A stretch of 50,570 nucleotides of DNA from Chloroflexus islandicus. GTDB lineage: Bacteria; Chloroflexota; Chloroflexia; Chloroflexales; Chloroflexaceae. The stretch covers positions 1 through 50,570 of the forward strand of contig NZ_LWQS01000058.1 of the NCBI RefSeq assembly GCF_001650695.1, in the 5' to 3' direction. Under the pieces are notes generated by a model, which had not been told where the DNA came from, searched no databases, and worked only from the letters and a program-made list of their open reading frames with translations. Positions 1 through 8,146 of this stretch are shown here, one piece after another. Both the position numbers and the translations under genes were made by a program. The first letter of the stretch is position 1; every line of letters starts with the position of its first letter.

Positions 1-222
1 AGGCGGGCGGCGGCCACCGCCGGCAAACAGCAGCTCGCTGGCCTGCTTGCAGCGCAACGCTGCCATACTCTGCTCGCCAAGCACCCAACGCACCGCGTCG
101 GCCAAGTTCGATTTACCGCTGCCGTTCGGGCCGACAACAGCGGTAATCCCCGGTTGAAACTCGAAGACGGTGCGAGAAGCGAAGGTTTTGAAGCCTTGGA
201 TTTCGAGCCGTTTGAGATACAT
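1..222 (-). CDS. smc: Chromosome segregation protein SMC, N-terminal fragment
   Basis: Only the first 74 codons lie in the window; the gene continues past the left edge. The reading starts with MYLKRLEIQGFKTFA, the standard opening of bacterial SMC, and carries the Walker A loop GPNGSGKSN at about residues 31-39, followed by the A-WVLGEQS segment of the SMC head. SMC proteins are long coiled-coil ATPases that compact and segregate the chromosome with ScpA and ScpB. A short hairpin (242-263) lies in its presumed leader. Family assignment is firm; nothing can be said about the hinge or C-terminal head. Confidence 0.93.
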   Translation of the reverse strand, partial: MYLKRLEIQGFKTFASRTVFEFQPGITAVVGPNGSGKSNLADAVRWVLGEQSMAALRCKQASELLFAGGGRRPP

Positions 223-241
223 CTGGTCTCATCGTAACGAC

Positions 242-263
242 GGGAACGCAAGAGAGCGTTCCC
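242..263. other. Hairpin in the smc leader
   Basis: Perfect 8-bp inverted repeat GGGAACGC / GCGTTCCC with a 6-base loop, 20 bases upstream of the smc start. On the plus strand it is followed by TGTTT. It could be a leader structure or a weak terminator. A related GGGAACGT/ACGTTCCC hairpin occurs at 47250-47272. Confidence 0.45.
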
Positions 264-348
264 TGTTTCCTCACTCGTGATGCGACTGCCAAGCGCACCG
301 GCTCATCATTGTACCCCAGACCGGCGCAGCGGTAAAGCGAAAACCTGC

Positions 349-377
349 TTGATCGGCCTCTTATGAGCGGCTATAAT
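349..377 (+). promoter_or_regulatory. Candidate sigma-70 promoter for recO
   Basis: TTGATC at 349-354 and TATAAT at 372-377 are separated by exactly 17 bases. The start of recO lies about 125 bases downstream. Seen by eye only. Confidence 0.55.
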
Positions 378-500
378 ACAGCGTGCAAGTAAATTGCAAT
401 GGTCATGAACTGATCAACGACCAAGTGAGCGTAATTATCCGGCGGGCAATCAACCAATTCCCGCGCAAGGCGCATCGCCGGCCCAGCCCGACGGCGCGCA

Positions 501-1271
501 ATGGCGACCAGATCCATGCGAGAGCGAGTCTATCGCAGCGAGGCGGTGATCCTTCGCCGTAGTGATGTGGCCGAAGCCGATCGCCTGCTACTCATTGCCA
601 CGCCAACCGGGAAGCGATGGGTCATCGCCAAAGGCGCGCGCAAGATGAAAAGCCGGCTTGCGGGCCATATCGAACTCTTCACCCACGCGCAGATGATGCT
701 TGCCGTCGGGCGCAATCTTGATATTGTCACCCAGAGCCAGATCGTTAATGCCTTTCCGGTGCTGCGCACCGACTTGACGCGGCTGGGGTGCGGCTATTAC
801 GTCGCCGAATTGTACGACCGTCTCACCACCGAGGCGGAGGAGAATCCGCCGCTGTTCCAATTGTTAGTTGAGACGCTCGGATCGCTCGATCGTAGTCCGC
901 TGCCTGAGCTTGCTCTGCGCAGTTTCGAGTTGCATTTACTGCACTTGCTTGGCTATCGCCCGCAACTCCACCGGTGCGTTGTGTGTGACGAACTCTTGAC
1001 ACCTGAAGCTGATCGCTATAGTCCGGCCCTCGGAGGCGTGCTCTGCCCGCGTGATCGAGCGGCTGACCCGGCTGCCTTGCCGATGAGCGAAGCGACGTTT
1101 CGCCTCTTGCGCTACCTTCAGTCCCAACCGGTCGCCGCCAGCGAAGAATTGCGCATCTCGGCAGCGACGCGCCGGGAAGCAGCCGAGCTACTGCGTGCCA
1201 GTTTGCGCCATCTACTTGAACGTGATCTCAAATCTGCCGATTTTCTCGATCGTCTACTTTCGTCTCGGTAG
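501..1271 (+). CDS. recO: DNA repair protein RecO
   Basis: The 256-residue product fits RecO, the mediator that with RecR loads RecA onto SSB-coated DNA in the RecFOR pathway. The N-terminal OB-fold region shows the typical pattern (YRSEAVILRRSDVAEADRLLLI, then KGARKMKSR), and the C-terminal helical half carries a zinc-binding CVVC plus a later Cys (VLCPRDRA). A second in-frame ATG at 516 gives MRERVYRSEA, which resembles the usual RecO start more closely; neither ATG has a clear ribosome-binding site, so the start is uncertain by 15 bases. It is followed 44 bases later by the PH-domain gene on the same strand. Confidence 0.9.
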   Translation: MATRSMRERVYRSEAVILRRSDVAEADRLLLIATPTGKRWVIAKGARKMKSRLAGHIELFTHAQMMLAVGRNLDIVTQSQIVNAFPVLRTDLTRLGCGYYVAELYDRLTTEAEENPPLFQLLVETLGSLDRSPLPELALRSFELHLLHLLGYRPQLHRCVVCDELLTPEADRYSPALGGVLCPRDRAADPAALPMSEATFRLLRYLQSQPVAASEELRISAATRREAAELLRASLRHLLERDLKSADFLDRLLSSR

Positions 1272-1315
1272 GATGGTATGACCACAACGTTGCCAACAAC
1301 AGAGGAGGGCGGGCC

Positions 1316-2005
1316 ATGAACTACGTCGAAAGCCTGCTCGGGCGGGGAGAACAGATTCTATACATTGCCCGCCAGCACATTTATGTGTTGATTGTGAACA
1401 TTTTGGCCGAACTCACCTTAATTGCCGTCTTGGTTGCGGCTGGCGTCGCCTCAAATATGGCGTTTCGCAATAACCCAACGGCAATGATCGGCGGGATGAG
1501 TATCAGTAATCTGATCCTATTGATCTGTATTGTGATCAGTATCATCGTGCTGATCAGTGGGTTCATTGATTTTCTGCGCTGGAATTCTGAGCAGATCATC
1601 ATTACTGACCGGCGGGTCTTGCAGGTGCGGGGTGTGTTTAACAAGCGCGTGATCGATTCATCGCTCGAAAAGATCAACGACATCGAGCTACGCCAGAGCC
1701 TTTTGGGGCGCATCTTCAATTTTGGCACGATCGAAATCCTAACCGCATCAGGCAGCGAAGGCGCCAATGTAATGGATCGCATTGAAGCGCCGGTTGAATT
1801 CAAGCGGATGCTGCTCGAAGCCAAGCATAACCTCGATCGCGGCTATGGCTACCTTGATACCGATGGGTACGCTCCCGGTCGCCAAGCCGGCGGGGCGATC
1901 GATATCCAGCGCACACTGGAAGAACTGGCCCGCCTCCGCGATCGCGGCATTCTTTCTCCCGAAGAGTTTGAGGCCAAGAAGCGCGATTTGTTGAGCCGGA
2001 TCTAG
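1316..2005 (+). CDS. Membrane protein with bacterial PH domain and C-terminal SHOCT domain
   Basis: 229 residues. Two hydrophobic segments (about 23-47 and 61-86) are followed by a bacterial PH-like domain (about 88-170: EQIIITDRRVLQVRGVFNKRVIDSSLEKINDIELRQS split over several strands) and a C-terminal SHOCT helix pair (about 196-229, LARLRDRGILSPEEFEAKK). Proteins of this build (YdbT/YvcR-like) are membrane proteins of unknown exact function. An AGGAGG ribosome-binding site lies just upstream of the ATG. It is probably cotranscribed with recO. The role in the cell is not known. Confidence 0.8.
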   Translation: MNYVESLLGRGEQILYIARQHIYVLIVNILAELTLIAVLVAAGVASNMAFRNNPTAMIGGMSISNLILLICIVISIIVLISGFIDFLRWNSEQIIITDRRVLQVRGVFNKRVIDSSLEKINDIELRQSLLGRIFNFGTIEILTASGSEGANVMDRIEAPVEFKRMLLEAKHNLDRGYGYLDTDGYAPGRQAGGAIDIQRTLEELARLRDRGILSPEEFEAKKRDLLSRI

Positions 2006-2018
2006 GCGGTTGCCAAGC

Positions 2019-2410
2019 TGTCATTGCGAGGGGGCGAGGTTCCGTGCTGGTGGGGGATGGCGTCGCTGCGGCCCGCCTGTCATTGCTTCGGTCGGGCGGC
2101 ACCCAGCCGAGCGGGGTGCCGCCCGACCGAAGCAATCTCCCGCTTCAGCGAAAGTAACCACTGAGGGGGATTATCCCGCGCTCGCGGGGGATTGCTTCGC
2201 CGCCTGTGGCGGCTCGCAATGACAGAAGGGGAGCGGCGGGAATGCCTGAGCGGATGCAGATTTGTCATTGCGAGGGGGCGCAGCCCCCGAAGCAATCTCC
2301 CGCTTCGGCGAAAGTAACCACTGAGAGGGATTATCCCGCGCTCGCGGGGGATTGCTTCGCCGCGCGGGGCCAGAGCATCGCTCTGGCCCTACGGGCGGCT
2401 CGCAATAACA
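2019..2410. repeat. Two MITE-like repeat units with 12-bp terminal inverted repeats
   Basis: Unit 1 (2019-2224) begins TGTCATTGCGAG and ends CTCGCAATGACA; unit 2 (2263-2410) begins with the same bases and ends CTCGCAATAACA. Both contain GAAGCAATCTCCCGCTTC, a shared stretch GCGAAAGTAACCACTGAG, then CGCGCTCGCGGGGGATTGCTTCGCCG. Unit 1 holds an inner perfect 23-bp hairpin (2082-2104 with 2114-2136). No transposase is present. The stretch 2006-2494 holds no convincing gene. Confidence 0.75.
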
Positions 2411-2432
2411 GGAGGGGAATGGCGGTGTGCGA

Positions 2433-2461
2433 TGGCAATCAGCCCAAGAAACCGTTATAAT
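2433..2461 (+). promoter_or_regulatory. Possible punA promoter
   Basis: A perfect -10 box TATAAT sits at 2456-2461, 33 bases upstream of the start. The -35 region (TGGCAA at 2433-2438) is poor, so the call rests on the -10 box. Confidence 0.35.
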
Positions 2462-2494
2462 CCTTAATACACTGAACAACCAAACAGGTGTCGC

Positions 2495-3313
2495 ATGTAC
2501 AACGACATTGAACAGGCCCGTGCTGCGATTGCGCCGCGCCTGCGCCACATCCCGCGGGTTGGCTTGATCCTTGGTTCCGGTCTGAGTGCGCTGGCCGATG
2601 AAATGGATGATGCAGTCGTCATTCCCTACCGCGACATTCCCGGTTTCCACGAGCCGAAGGTGGTGGGCCATCGCGGCGAGCTGGCGGTTGGCGTGTTGGC
2701 TGGGCAGCCAGTGGCGGTGATGCGTGGACGCTTTCACTTCTACGAAGGTTACAGCATGCAAGAGGTGACCTTCCCGGTGCGGGTGTTGCGCGCGCTCGGC
2801 TGCGATACGTTGATCGTCACCAATGCCGCCGGCGGTTTGCGTCCCGATTGGCAGGTCGGCGATATTATGCGGATTAGCGACCAAATCTTTTTGCCGGGAA
2901 TGGCCGGCCACCATCCGCTGCGTGGGCCGAATGACGAGCGGCTAGGGCCGCGGTTTCCGGCGATGGTGGGGGCGTTTGATAATGAACTGGTACCGCTGGC
3001 CCGCGCCGTTGCCGCCGATCTCAATATCACGCTGCGCGAAGGGGTCTATTGCATGCTGAGCGGCCCCCACTTCGAGAGCGCCGCTGAGATTCGGATGGTG
3101 CGGATGTTGGGGGCTGACGCGGTGGGGATGTCTACCGCGCCAGAGATTATCGTCGCCATTCACGGCGGGATGCGGGTGCTTGGCTTTTCGCTGATTACCA
3201 ACCTTGCCTTGCCGGATGGCCCGCCGGCTAATCACGTCGAGGTGATCGAGGCCGGTGAGGCGGCCAAGCCGCGGTTTGCGGCGTTGTTGCGCGGCATCTT
3301 GGCGCGTATGTGA
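2495..3313 (+). CDS. punA: Purine nucleoside phosphorylase (trimeric PNP family)
   Basis: 272 residues, the normal length for the low-molecular-mass inosine/guanosine PNP family, which splits purine nucleosides with phosphate into base and ribose-1-phosphate in the cytosol. Family motifs are seen in order: phosphate-binding LILGSGLSALAD (about 24-35), RGRFHFYEGYSMQEVTFPVR, VTNAAGG, the CMLSGPHFESAAEIRM block, VGMSTAPEI and ITNLA near the C-terminus, which contains the purine-binding Asn. AGGTG lies about 10 bases before the ATG. It could also act on methylthioadenosine, but the motifs fit PNP better. Confidence 0.92.
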   Translation: MYNDIEQARAAIAPRLRHIPRVGLILGSGLSALADEMDDAVVIPYRDIPGFHEPKVVGHRGELAVGVLAGQPVAVMRGRFHFYEGYSMQEVTFPVRVLRALGCDTLIVTNAAGGLRPDWQVGDIMRISDQIFLPGMAGHHPLRGPNDERLGPRFPAMVGAFDNELVPLARAVAADLNITLREGVYCMLSGPHFESAAEIRMVRMLGADAVGMSTAPEIIVAIHGGMRVLGFSLITNLALPDGPPANHVEVIEAGEAAKPRFAALLRGILARM

Positions 3314-3355
3314 ATGGGGGAAGACGCAGAGGGGGCAGAGTCACAGAGGATGATA

Positions 3356-3470
3356 AACGCAAAGATCGCAAAAGTTTTAGGGAATAGGACAAGCACGCTT
3401 GGGTTCAACATATAAAACCCTTTGCGGTCTTAGCGTTCTTCGCGTCTTTGCGTTAACGTCTTTCGCGTTC
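3356..3470. repeat. CGCAAAG-type interspersed repeat forming an inverted repeat
   Basis: The gap contains AAACGCAAAGATCGCAAAAG on one side and CCCTTTGCGGTCTTAGCG, then GTCTTTGCGTTAACG, on the other, giving an imperfect hairpin. Related CGCAAAGGACGCAGAG runs occur at 46934-47050 and 49290-49610. Confidence 0.55.
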
Positions 3471-3483
3471 CATGGAGGTTGTT

Positions 3484-6276
3484 ATGCGTACCTTGACCCC
3501 GCTGACCGAAGTGGCCGCGATCGATGAAGCGACCCGCGCCGCGTTGGCCGCCTATTGGATTACCAGCGTCGAAGAGTTGGTGGCGACGGCGCGGTCGAGC
3601 AATACTGGCTTGGGCAGCGGCCTCACGGCGCTAGCGCAGGTGCTGGGTCGCAGCGAAGACGAGGTGCGGGCCATGGTGATGGCGGCGCTCGATGTCGTGC
3701 CTGATGCCAGCTCGTTTAGCGTTGATGTGGCGATGGAACCGGTCGGCACCGGCGCGATCTTCGATGATCTGCCTGAGGTTGATGCCGCTGCCTTCAGCCC
3801 GCCGGTCGGTCTGCCGGGAGAAGTGCCGCCATTGGCGACCCTGCCGCCGCCGGTCAGTCAAGGGCCGCGCAATACCTGCGTCGCGTTTACCATCGCTGCT
3901 ATGGTGCAGACGCTGAGCAACGATCCTACCGATCTCTCCGAGCAGTTTATCTACTGGATCAGCAAGGATCGTGACCGTATCCCCGGTGATGTCGGCACCA
4001 ACCCGCTGGTGGCGCTGCGCGCAGTCGCCGAACTGGGGGTGTGCCGCGAAGAGACGTGGCCGTACCGGCCTGAACCGGTTGATCATACCAATCCCGGCCA
4101 CGAACGGCCCAGCGAGGTTGCCTTCCGCGAGGCTAAGCAGCGCCGGATCACCGGCGTCGAGCAGTTGCCGGCCCGCGATGTCAACCAGATCAAGGCGGCG
4201 CTGGCTGCCGGCAAGCCGGTGCTGATCGGGTTGATGATCGGCGAGCATTGGACGAGCAGCGGCCAAATTCGCCGCATCGGGCGGGTGCGCCGCGCCTTGC
4301 CCGGCGAGCAGAAGTTGGGTGGGCATGCGATGTGCGCCCTCGGCTACCGCGATGATCCGGCTGCTCCCGGCGGCGGCTATTTCATTGTGCGCAATTCGTG
4401 GGGCAGCGATTGGGCGAACGAGAACCCGGACGGTGCTGGCTATTGTTACGTGCCGTACCAGTTGATCTATGACGAAGGGTTAGCGGCATTGGTCGCCACT
4501 GGGGTGATCATCGAGCGGCCAGAGGTAGCAACACCGGCATTAGGCGCTGCGCCAAGCAATACCTTAGCCGCTATCCTCGCCGAAGCGCAGGAACTCCGCG
4601 CCCGCCTCGACGCGCTGATCGAGCGGATCGGCGCGTTAGCCGCCGGCCAGCCGCAACCATCGGCGCCGGTTGGCGCAGCGCCGGCAGCACCGGAACCAAC
4701 CCCGCCGGTGGTCGCCGGCTACAGCGGCCCGCTCATCTTGATTGCGAACGAACAGAGCGCCGGCGAACTCTACCCCAACGGGATTGATGGCCGGCGTGGC
4801 GAGCCGTTGTTGCGGATTGACGCCAAAACCGCCAGCGATCTCGCTCAGCGCAGCGAAGATCCAAAAGAGTTGCAGACCTTGCATAAGACACGCACCGAGG
4901 CCGAAGAGAAACACTTCGGCGTGGTTGCCGATGTCGATCAAGAGGATTTGGCCCAAGCGCGCTGGGCACTGGTGGTCAGCGCCACCGATGACGCGCGGAT
5001 TATCGAGGCGCTGTGGCCGCTCATTGAGCACCGCTCCCAACAACAGGGCATCGCGCTGCCATCGATTGCCTTCCGTCCCGGCGAGACCTGCGCCGAGTGG
5101 GCCAGTCGCTACGCTGACATTCGCCAGCCGTGGGAGCAGCGCGCGCCGGTGCTGGTGTGCCGTCCCAACGAGCGGGTCAATGGTTGGTTGGCCCGCCACG
5201 GCACGATGGCCGGCCCGGTCAAACCGAGCCAAGGTGTGCCGTTCTACCTGCTGATCGCGGCTCGGCCCGGCCCGCTGGCGCCGAACGATCAAGCCTTCAT
5301 CAGCTTTAACTTTCAGTACGAACTCGATATCTTCTGGGGGGTGGGAAGAGTTTGCTTTACCGATGAACGCGGCCAGCACCGCTATGCCGATTACGCCGCC
5401 TATGCCCAACGGCTGGTGGATTACGAGCGGCGTAAGGCCGGCGAGATTCGCCTGCGCCGCGAGATTGTCTATTTCGGCACCCGCCACGATCTCGATAAAT
5501 CGACTGAGCGCAGCGCAGCCGAGCTGGTGACGCCGCTAGCCGAGTGGCACGATCGCGGTCTGCCGCAGCGGCAGGGGTATAGCAAACGGCTGTTGCTGGC
5601 CAACGATGCCACCCGTAGCAACTTCGAGCAGGCGCTGCGCGAGGGCAACCAACCGCCGGCCATCCTCTTCAGCGCCACCCATGGCCTCGGTCTGCCAGCC
5701 AACGACCGCGAACTGATCCCTTACCAAGGTGCATTGGTGACGCAAGACTGGACTGGCTTCGGCGGGATTAAACGCGAGCACTGGTTTGCTGCCGAAGACC
5801 TGCCCAGCACCCTCTCGCTCGAAGGGATGGTGGTGCTGTTGTTTGCCTGCTACGGCGCCGGTTGCCCGCAGCAAGACGAATTTATCTTCGATCCCAACAA
5901 AGGCCGCCCGCTGATCGCCCCCTTCACCTTCGTCGCCCAACTGCCGCAGCAGATGCTGCTGCGCGGCGCGCTCGGCGTGGTCGGCCACGTCGAACGGGCG
6001 TGGACGTATGGCTTCAGTATGGATGGCGCGCGCGGCCAGACTCAGAGCTTTGAAGATGTGATCGGGCGGTTAGTGGCGGGCAAGCGGCTCGGCAGCGCGA
6101 CCGATCAGTTCAACATCATTCAGGCTGCCCGTTCGCTGACGCTGGCCGAAGAGTTAGAGAACATCAAATTCGGCAAGCAACCCGAACCGCGCGAGTTGTC
6201 CACGCTCTGGATGGCGCGCAACGATGCTCGCAATTACATGCTGCTCGGCGACCCGGCGGCAAGGTTGGCGCTTTAA
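3484..6276 (+). CDS. Multidomain protein with papain-like (C1A) and caspase/gingipain-like domains
   Basis: 930 residues. The ATG at 3484 is chosen over the one at 3472 because GGAGG (3474-3478) lies at good distance before it. Order: helix-hairpin-helix-like N-terminus (about 5-75); papain-type domain (about 115-345) with Gln126, catalytic Cys132 in NTCVAF, His281 in GGHAM and Asn304 in RNSWG; a short coiled coil and Pro/Ala linker (about 355-400); an unassigned middle part; and a C-terminal domain with THG (His733) and FACYGAG (Cys789), the His-Cys dyad pattern of the caspase/gingipain (CD) fold, followed by GVVGHVERAW. No signal peptide or membrane segment is visible, so it is likely cytoplasmic. 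Both catalytic centres look intact. The C-terminal domain could be C25-like or CHAT-like. The substrate is unknown. Confidence 0.78.
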   Translation: MRTLTPLTEVAAIDEATRAALAAYWITSVEELVATARSSNTGLGSGLTALAQVLGRSEDEVRAMVMAALDVVPDASSFSVDVAMEPVGTGAIFDDLPEVDAAAFSPPVGLPGEVPPLATLPPPVSQGPRNTCVAFTIAAMVQTLSNDPTDLSEQFIYWISKDRDRIPGDVGTNPLVALRAVAELGVCREETWPYRPEPVDHTNPGHERPSEVAFREAKQRRITGVEQLPARDVNQIKAALAAGKPVLIGLMIGEHWTSSGQIRRIGRVRRALPGEQKLGGHAMCALGYRDDPAAPGGGYFIVRNSWGSDWANENPDGAGYCYVPYQLIYDEGLAALVATGVIIERPEVATPALGAAPSNTLAAILAEAQELRARLDALIERIGALAAGQPQPSAPVGAAPAAPEPTPPVVAGYSGPLILIANEQSAGELYPNGIDGRRGEPLLRIDAKTASDLAQRSEDPKELQTLHKTRTEAEEKHFGVVADVDQEDLAQARWALVVSATDDARIIEALWPLIEHRSQQQGIALPSIAFRPGETCAEWASRYADIRQPWEQRAPVLVCRPNERVNGWLARHGTMAGPVKPSQGVPFYLLIAARPGPLAPNDQAFISFNFQYELDIFWGVGRVCFTDERGQHRYADYAAYAQRLVDYERRKAGEIRLRREIVYFGTRHDLDKSTERSAAELVTPLAEWHDRGLPQRQGYSKRLLLANDATRSNFEQALREGNQPPAILFSATHGLGLPANDRELIPYQGALVTQDWTGFGGIKREHWFAAEDLPSTLSLEGMVVLLFACYGAGCPQQDEFIFDPNKGRPLIAPFTFVAQLPQQMLLRGALGVVGHVERAWTYGFSMDGARGQTQSFEDVIGRLVAGKRLGSATDQFNIIQAARSLTLAEELENIKFGKQPEPRELSTLWMARNDARNYMLLGDPAARLAL

Positions 6277-6926
6277 CTCACCAATTCCCGCAATTCCGCC
6301 ACCGAACGGGCGAGCGCCAGCGGCGCGGCCAGATAGAGGTCGTGGTAGTCACCGTAGCCGTAGGTGACGGCGATGCACGGCATCCGGTGCGCCCGCGCGC
6401 CGGCGATGTCGTAGGTGGTGTCGCCGACCATCACGGCCCATGCCCGGTCAGCGCCGAGCCGGGGCAGCAGGGTGGCGATGACCATCGCCTTGTTGCCGTT
6501 GCGGTCGTCAGGGTCAACAGCGGCGATAGCCTCGAAGTAGGCTTGCAAGCCGAAGTGGGCTAAGATCCGCTCGGTGGGTGGGCGAATCTTCGAGGTGGCG
6601 ACAAACAGCCGCACTCCAGCCGCGTGCAGGTCGCGCAAGAGCTCAGGGATGCCGGGAAAGACCGTGTTCTCGAACATCCCAATTTCCCAGTAGCGTTGCC
6701 GGTAGTGGGCAACCGCCTGATCGGCCAGCGCCGGATCGCCGAGCAGTTGCTCGAATGAAGCGTGCAGCGGCGGCCCGATCCAGCCGCGCAGTTCGTCATC
6801 GGGCAGCGGCGGGTGGCCGATCTGCGCCAGCGCGTAGTTGACGCTGCGGGCAATGCCGGTGAAAGGGTCGGTCAGCGTGCCGTCAAGGTCGAATAAGATG
6901 GCGTGAAATGGTTGTTGTCTGCTCAT
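6273..6926 (-). CDS. HAD-family phosphatase, phosphoglycolate-phosphatase-like
   Basis: 217 residues from the ATG at 6926 (MSRQQPFHAILFDLDGTLTD). Upstream in-frame codons are open but show no conserved sequence and no better start. The four HAD motifs are visible: nucleophile DLDGT (about 12-16), motif II VATSK, the motif III region around NGNKAMV, and GDTTYDIAGA near the C-terminus. A helical cap lies between motifs I and II, as in subfamily IA. The family includes Gph, PpaX and 5'-nucleotidases; the true substrate cannot be read. The 3' end overlaps the convergent protease gene by 4 bases. Confidence 0.85.
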   Translation of the reverse strand: MSRQQPFHAILFDLDGTLTDPFTGIARSVNYALAQIGHPPLPDDELRGWIGPPLHASFEQLLGDPALADQAVAHYRQRYWEIGMFENTVFPGIPELLRDLHAAGVRLFVATSKIRPPTERILAHFGLQAYFEAIAAVDPDDRNGNKAMVIATLLPRLGADRAWAVMVGDTTYDIAGARAHRMPCIAVTYGYGDYHDLYLAAPLALARSVAELRELVS

Positions 6927-6974
6927 GCAGCTAGTATACCGCAAGAGCGATGGCCGGTTTGCGCCGAGAAACGG

Positions 6975-6983
6975 TGTTATAAT
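6975..6983 (+). promoter_or_regulatory. Extended -10 element upstream of moxR
   Basis: TGTTATAAT: a perfect TATAAT at 6978-6983 preceded by TGn. There is no good -35 box at 17 bases. The moxR start is about 160 bases downstream. Confidence 0.4.
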
Positions 6984-7145
6984 AAATATATCCGGCGTTT
7001 GGTCATCATCGCGAGGGAAGCGAGTGCTGCGGGCAAGCGGGGCGGTGCAAGGCAAGCATACGGCACGGAACGCCTCTCTCGTTGCGCTGGCTATATCAAT
7101 GATTGTGACCTTCGCGTCTTTACTCATCACAGAAAGGCCCCCGGC

Positions 7146-8135
7146 ATGTTTCATTCAATGGCCGATGTGCGCGAAATGTTGGGGCGACAAAACTATATCG
7201 CCTCTGATGAGATCAGCACTGCCATCTTCCTTGCTGAACGGTTAGGCAAGCCGTTGCTGGCCGAAGGCCCCGCCGGCGTCGGCAAGACCGAGCTGGCCAA
7301 AGCGTGGGCCGCGGCGCAGGGCCGCGAGCTAATCCGCCTCCAGTGCTACGAAGGTCTCGATGAGACGAAGGCCTTGTATGAATGGGAGTACGCGAAGCAG
7401 TTGCTCTATACCCAACTGCTGCGCGAGAAGTTGTCAGAGATGCTCGGTGATGCGCAGAGCTTGCGCGAAGCCGCTGACCGGCTCGCTGCCCAAGAGGATG
7501 TCTTCTTTTCTGAGCGTTTCTTGCTGCCGCGCCCGTTGTTGCGCGCGATCACGAGCGATAAGCCGGTGGTGCTGCTGATCGATGAGATCGATCGGGCTGA
7601 TGCCGAGTTTGAAGCCTTCCTGCTTGAAGTGCTGAGCGATTTTCAAGTCTCGGTGCCGGAATTGGGCACCTTGAAGGCTAAGCACATCCCGACCGTCATC
7701 CTCACCTCGAACAATACCCGCGAGCTGAGCGAGGCGCTCAAGCGCCGTTGCCTCTACATTCACATCGATTATCCCGACCTCGAAGCTGAGCTGCGGGTGG
7801 TGCAGTTGAAGGTGCCCGGCCTCGCTCCCAAGCTGGCCCGCGAAGCAGTGGCGCTGGTGCAGCGCCTGCGCGCGCTCGATCTCAAGAAGCATCCCAGCGT
7901 CTCCGAGACGCTCGATTGGGCGCGGGCATTGGTCGAATTGAATGCTCGCCAGCTCGATAAGGCGACGCTTGATACCACGCTGAACGTGCTGCTCAAGTAC
8001 GAGAGCGATTTGCAGCGGGCGCGCCGGCTGTTGCAGCAAGGCGACCGGCCCGACCGGCCCGACCGTCCAGATCGCCCCGACCGGCCTGACCGTCCGCGCG
8101 GCGGTTATCGCGGTGGCGATTGGAGCAATAACTAG
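7146..8135 (+). CDS. MoxR-family AAA+ ATPase with C-terminal DRP repeats
   Basis: 329 residues from the ATG at 7146; ATG 7158 (MADVREML) is an alternative. The AAA+ core is complete: Walker A GPAGVGKT (Lys47), Walker B LLIDEIDRAD, sensor 1 LTSNN and an arginine-finger region LKRRC. MoxR ATPases act with VWA proteins as chaperone-like remodelling or metal-insertion machines, and the next gene, 11 bases on, encodes a VWA protein of the CoxE type. The C-terminus is odd: a 9-base tandem repeat (8042-8095) encodes about six Asp-Arg-Pro units, followed by a Gly/Arg-rich end. The client of this pair is unknown. Confidence 0.88.
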   Translation: MFHSMADVREMLGRQNYIASDEISTAIFLAERLGKPLLAEGPAGVGKTELAKAWAAAQGRELIRLQCYEGLDETKALYEWEYAKQLLYTQLLREKLSEMLGDAQSLREAADRLAAQEDVFFSERFLLPRPLLRAITSDKPVVLLIDEIDRADAEFEAFLLEVLSDFQVSVPELGTLKAKHIPTVILTSNNTRELSEALKRRCLYIHIDYPDLEAELRVVQLKVPGLAPKLAREAVALVQRLRALDLKKHPSVSETLDWARALVELNARQLDKATLDTTLNVLLKYESDLQRARRLLQQGDRPDRPDRPDRPDRPDRPRGGYRGGDWSNN

Positions 8136-8146
8136 CGGAGCAAGTC

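Noticed and set aside
2019-2410. Insertion sequence with transposase
   Set aside because: The inverted ends are present, but the units are about 150-200 bases and hold no transposase frame.
3631-5487. Minus-strand reading frames of up to 283 codons in the protease gene
   Set aside because: They are antisense to strongly conserved protease motifs and show no domain of their own.
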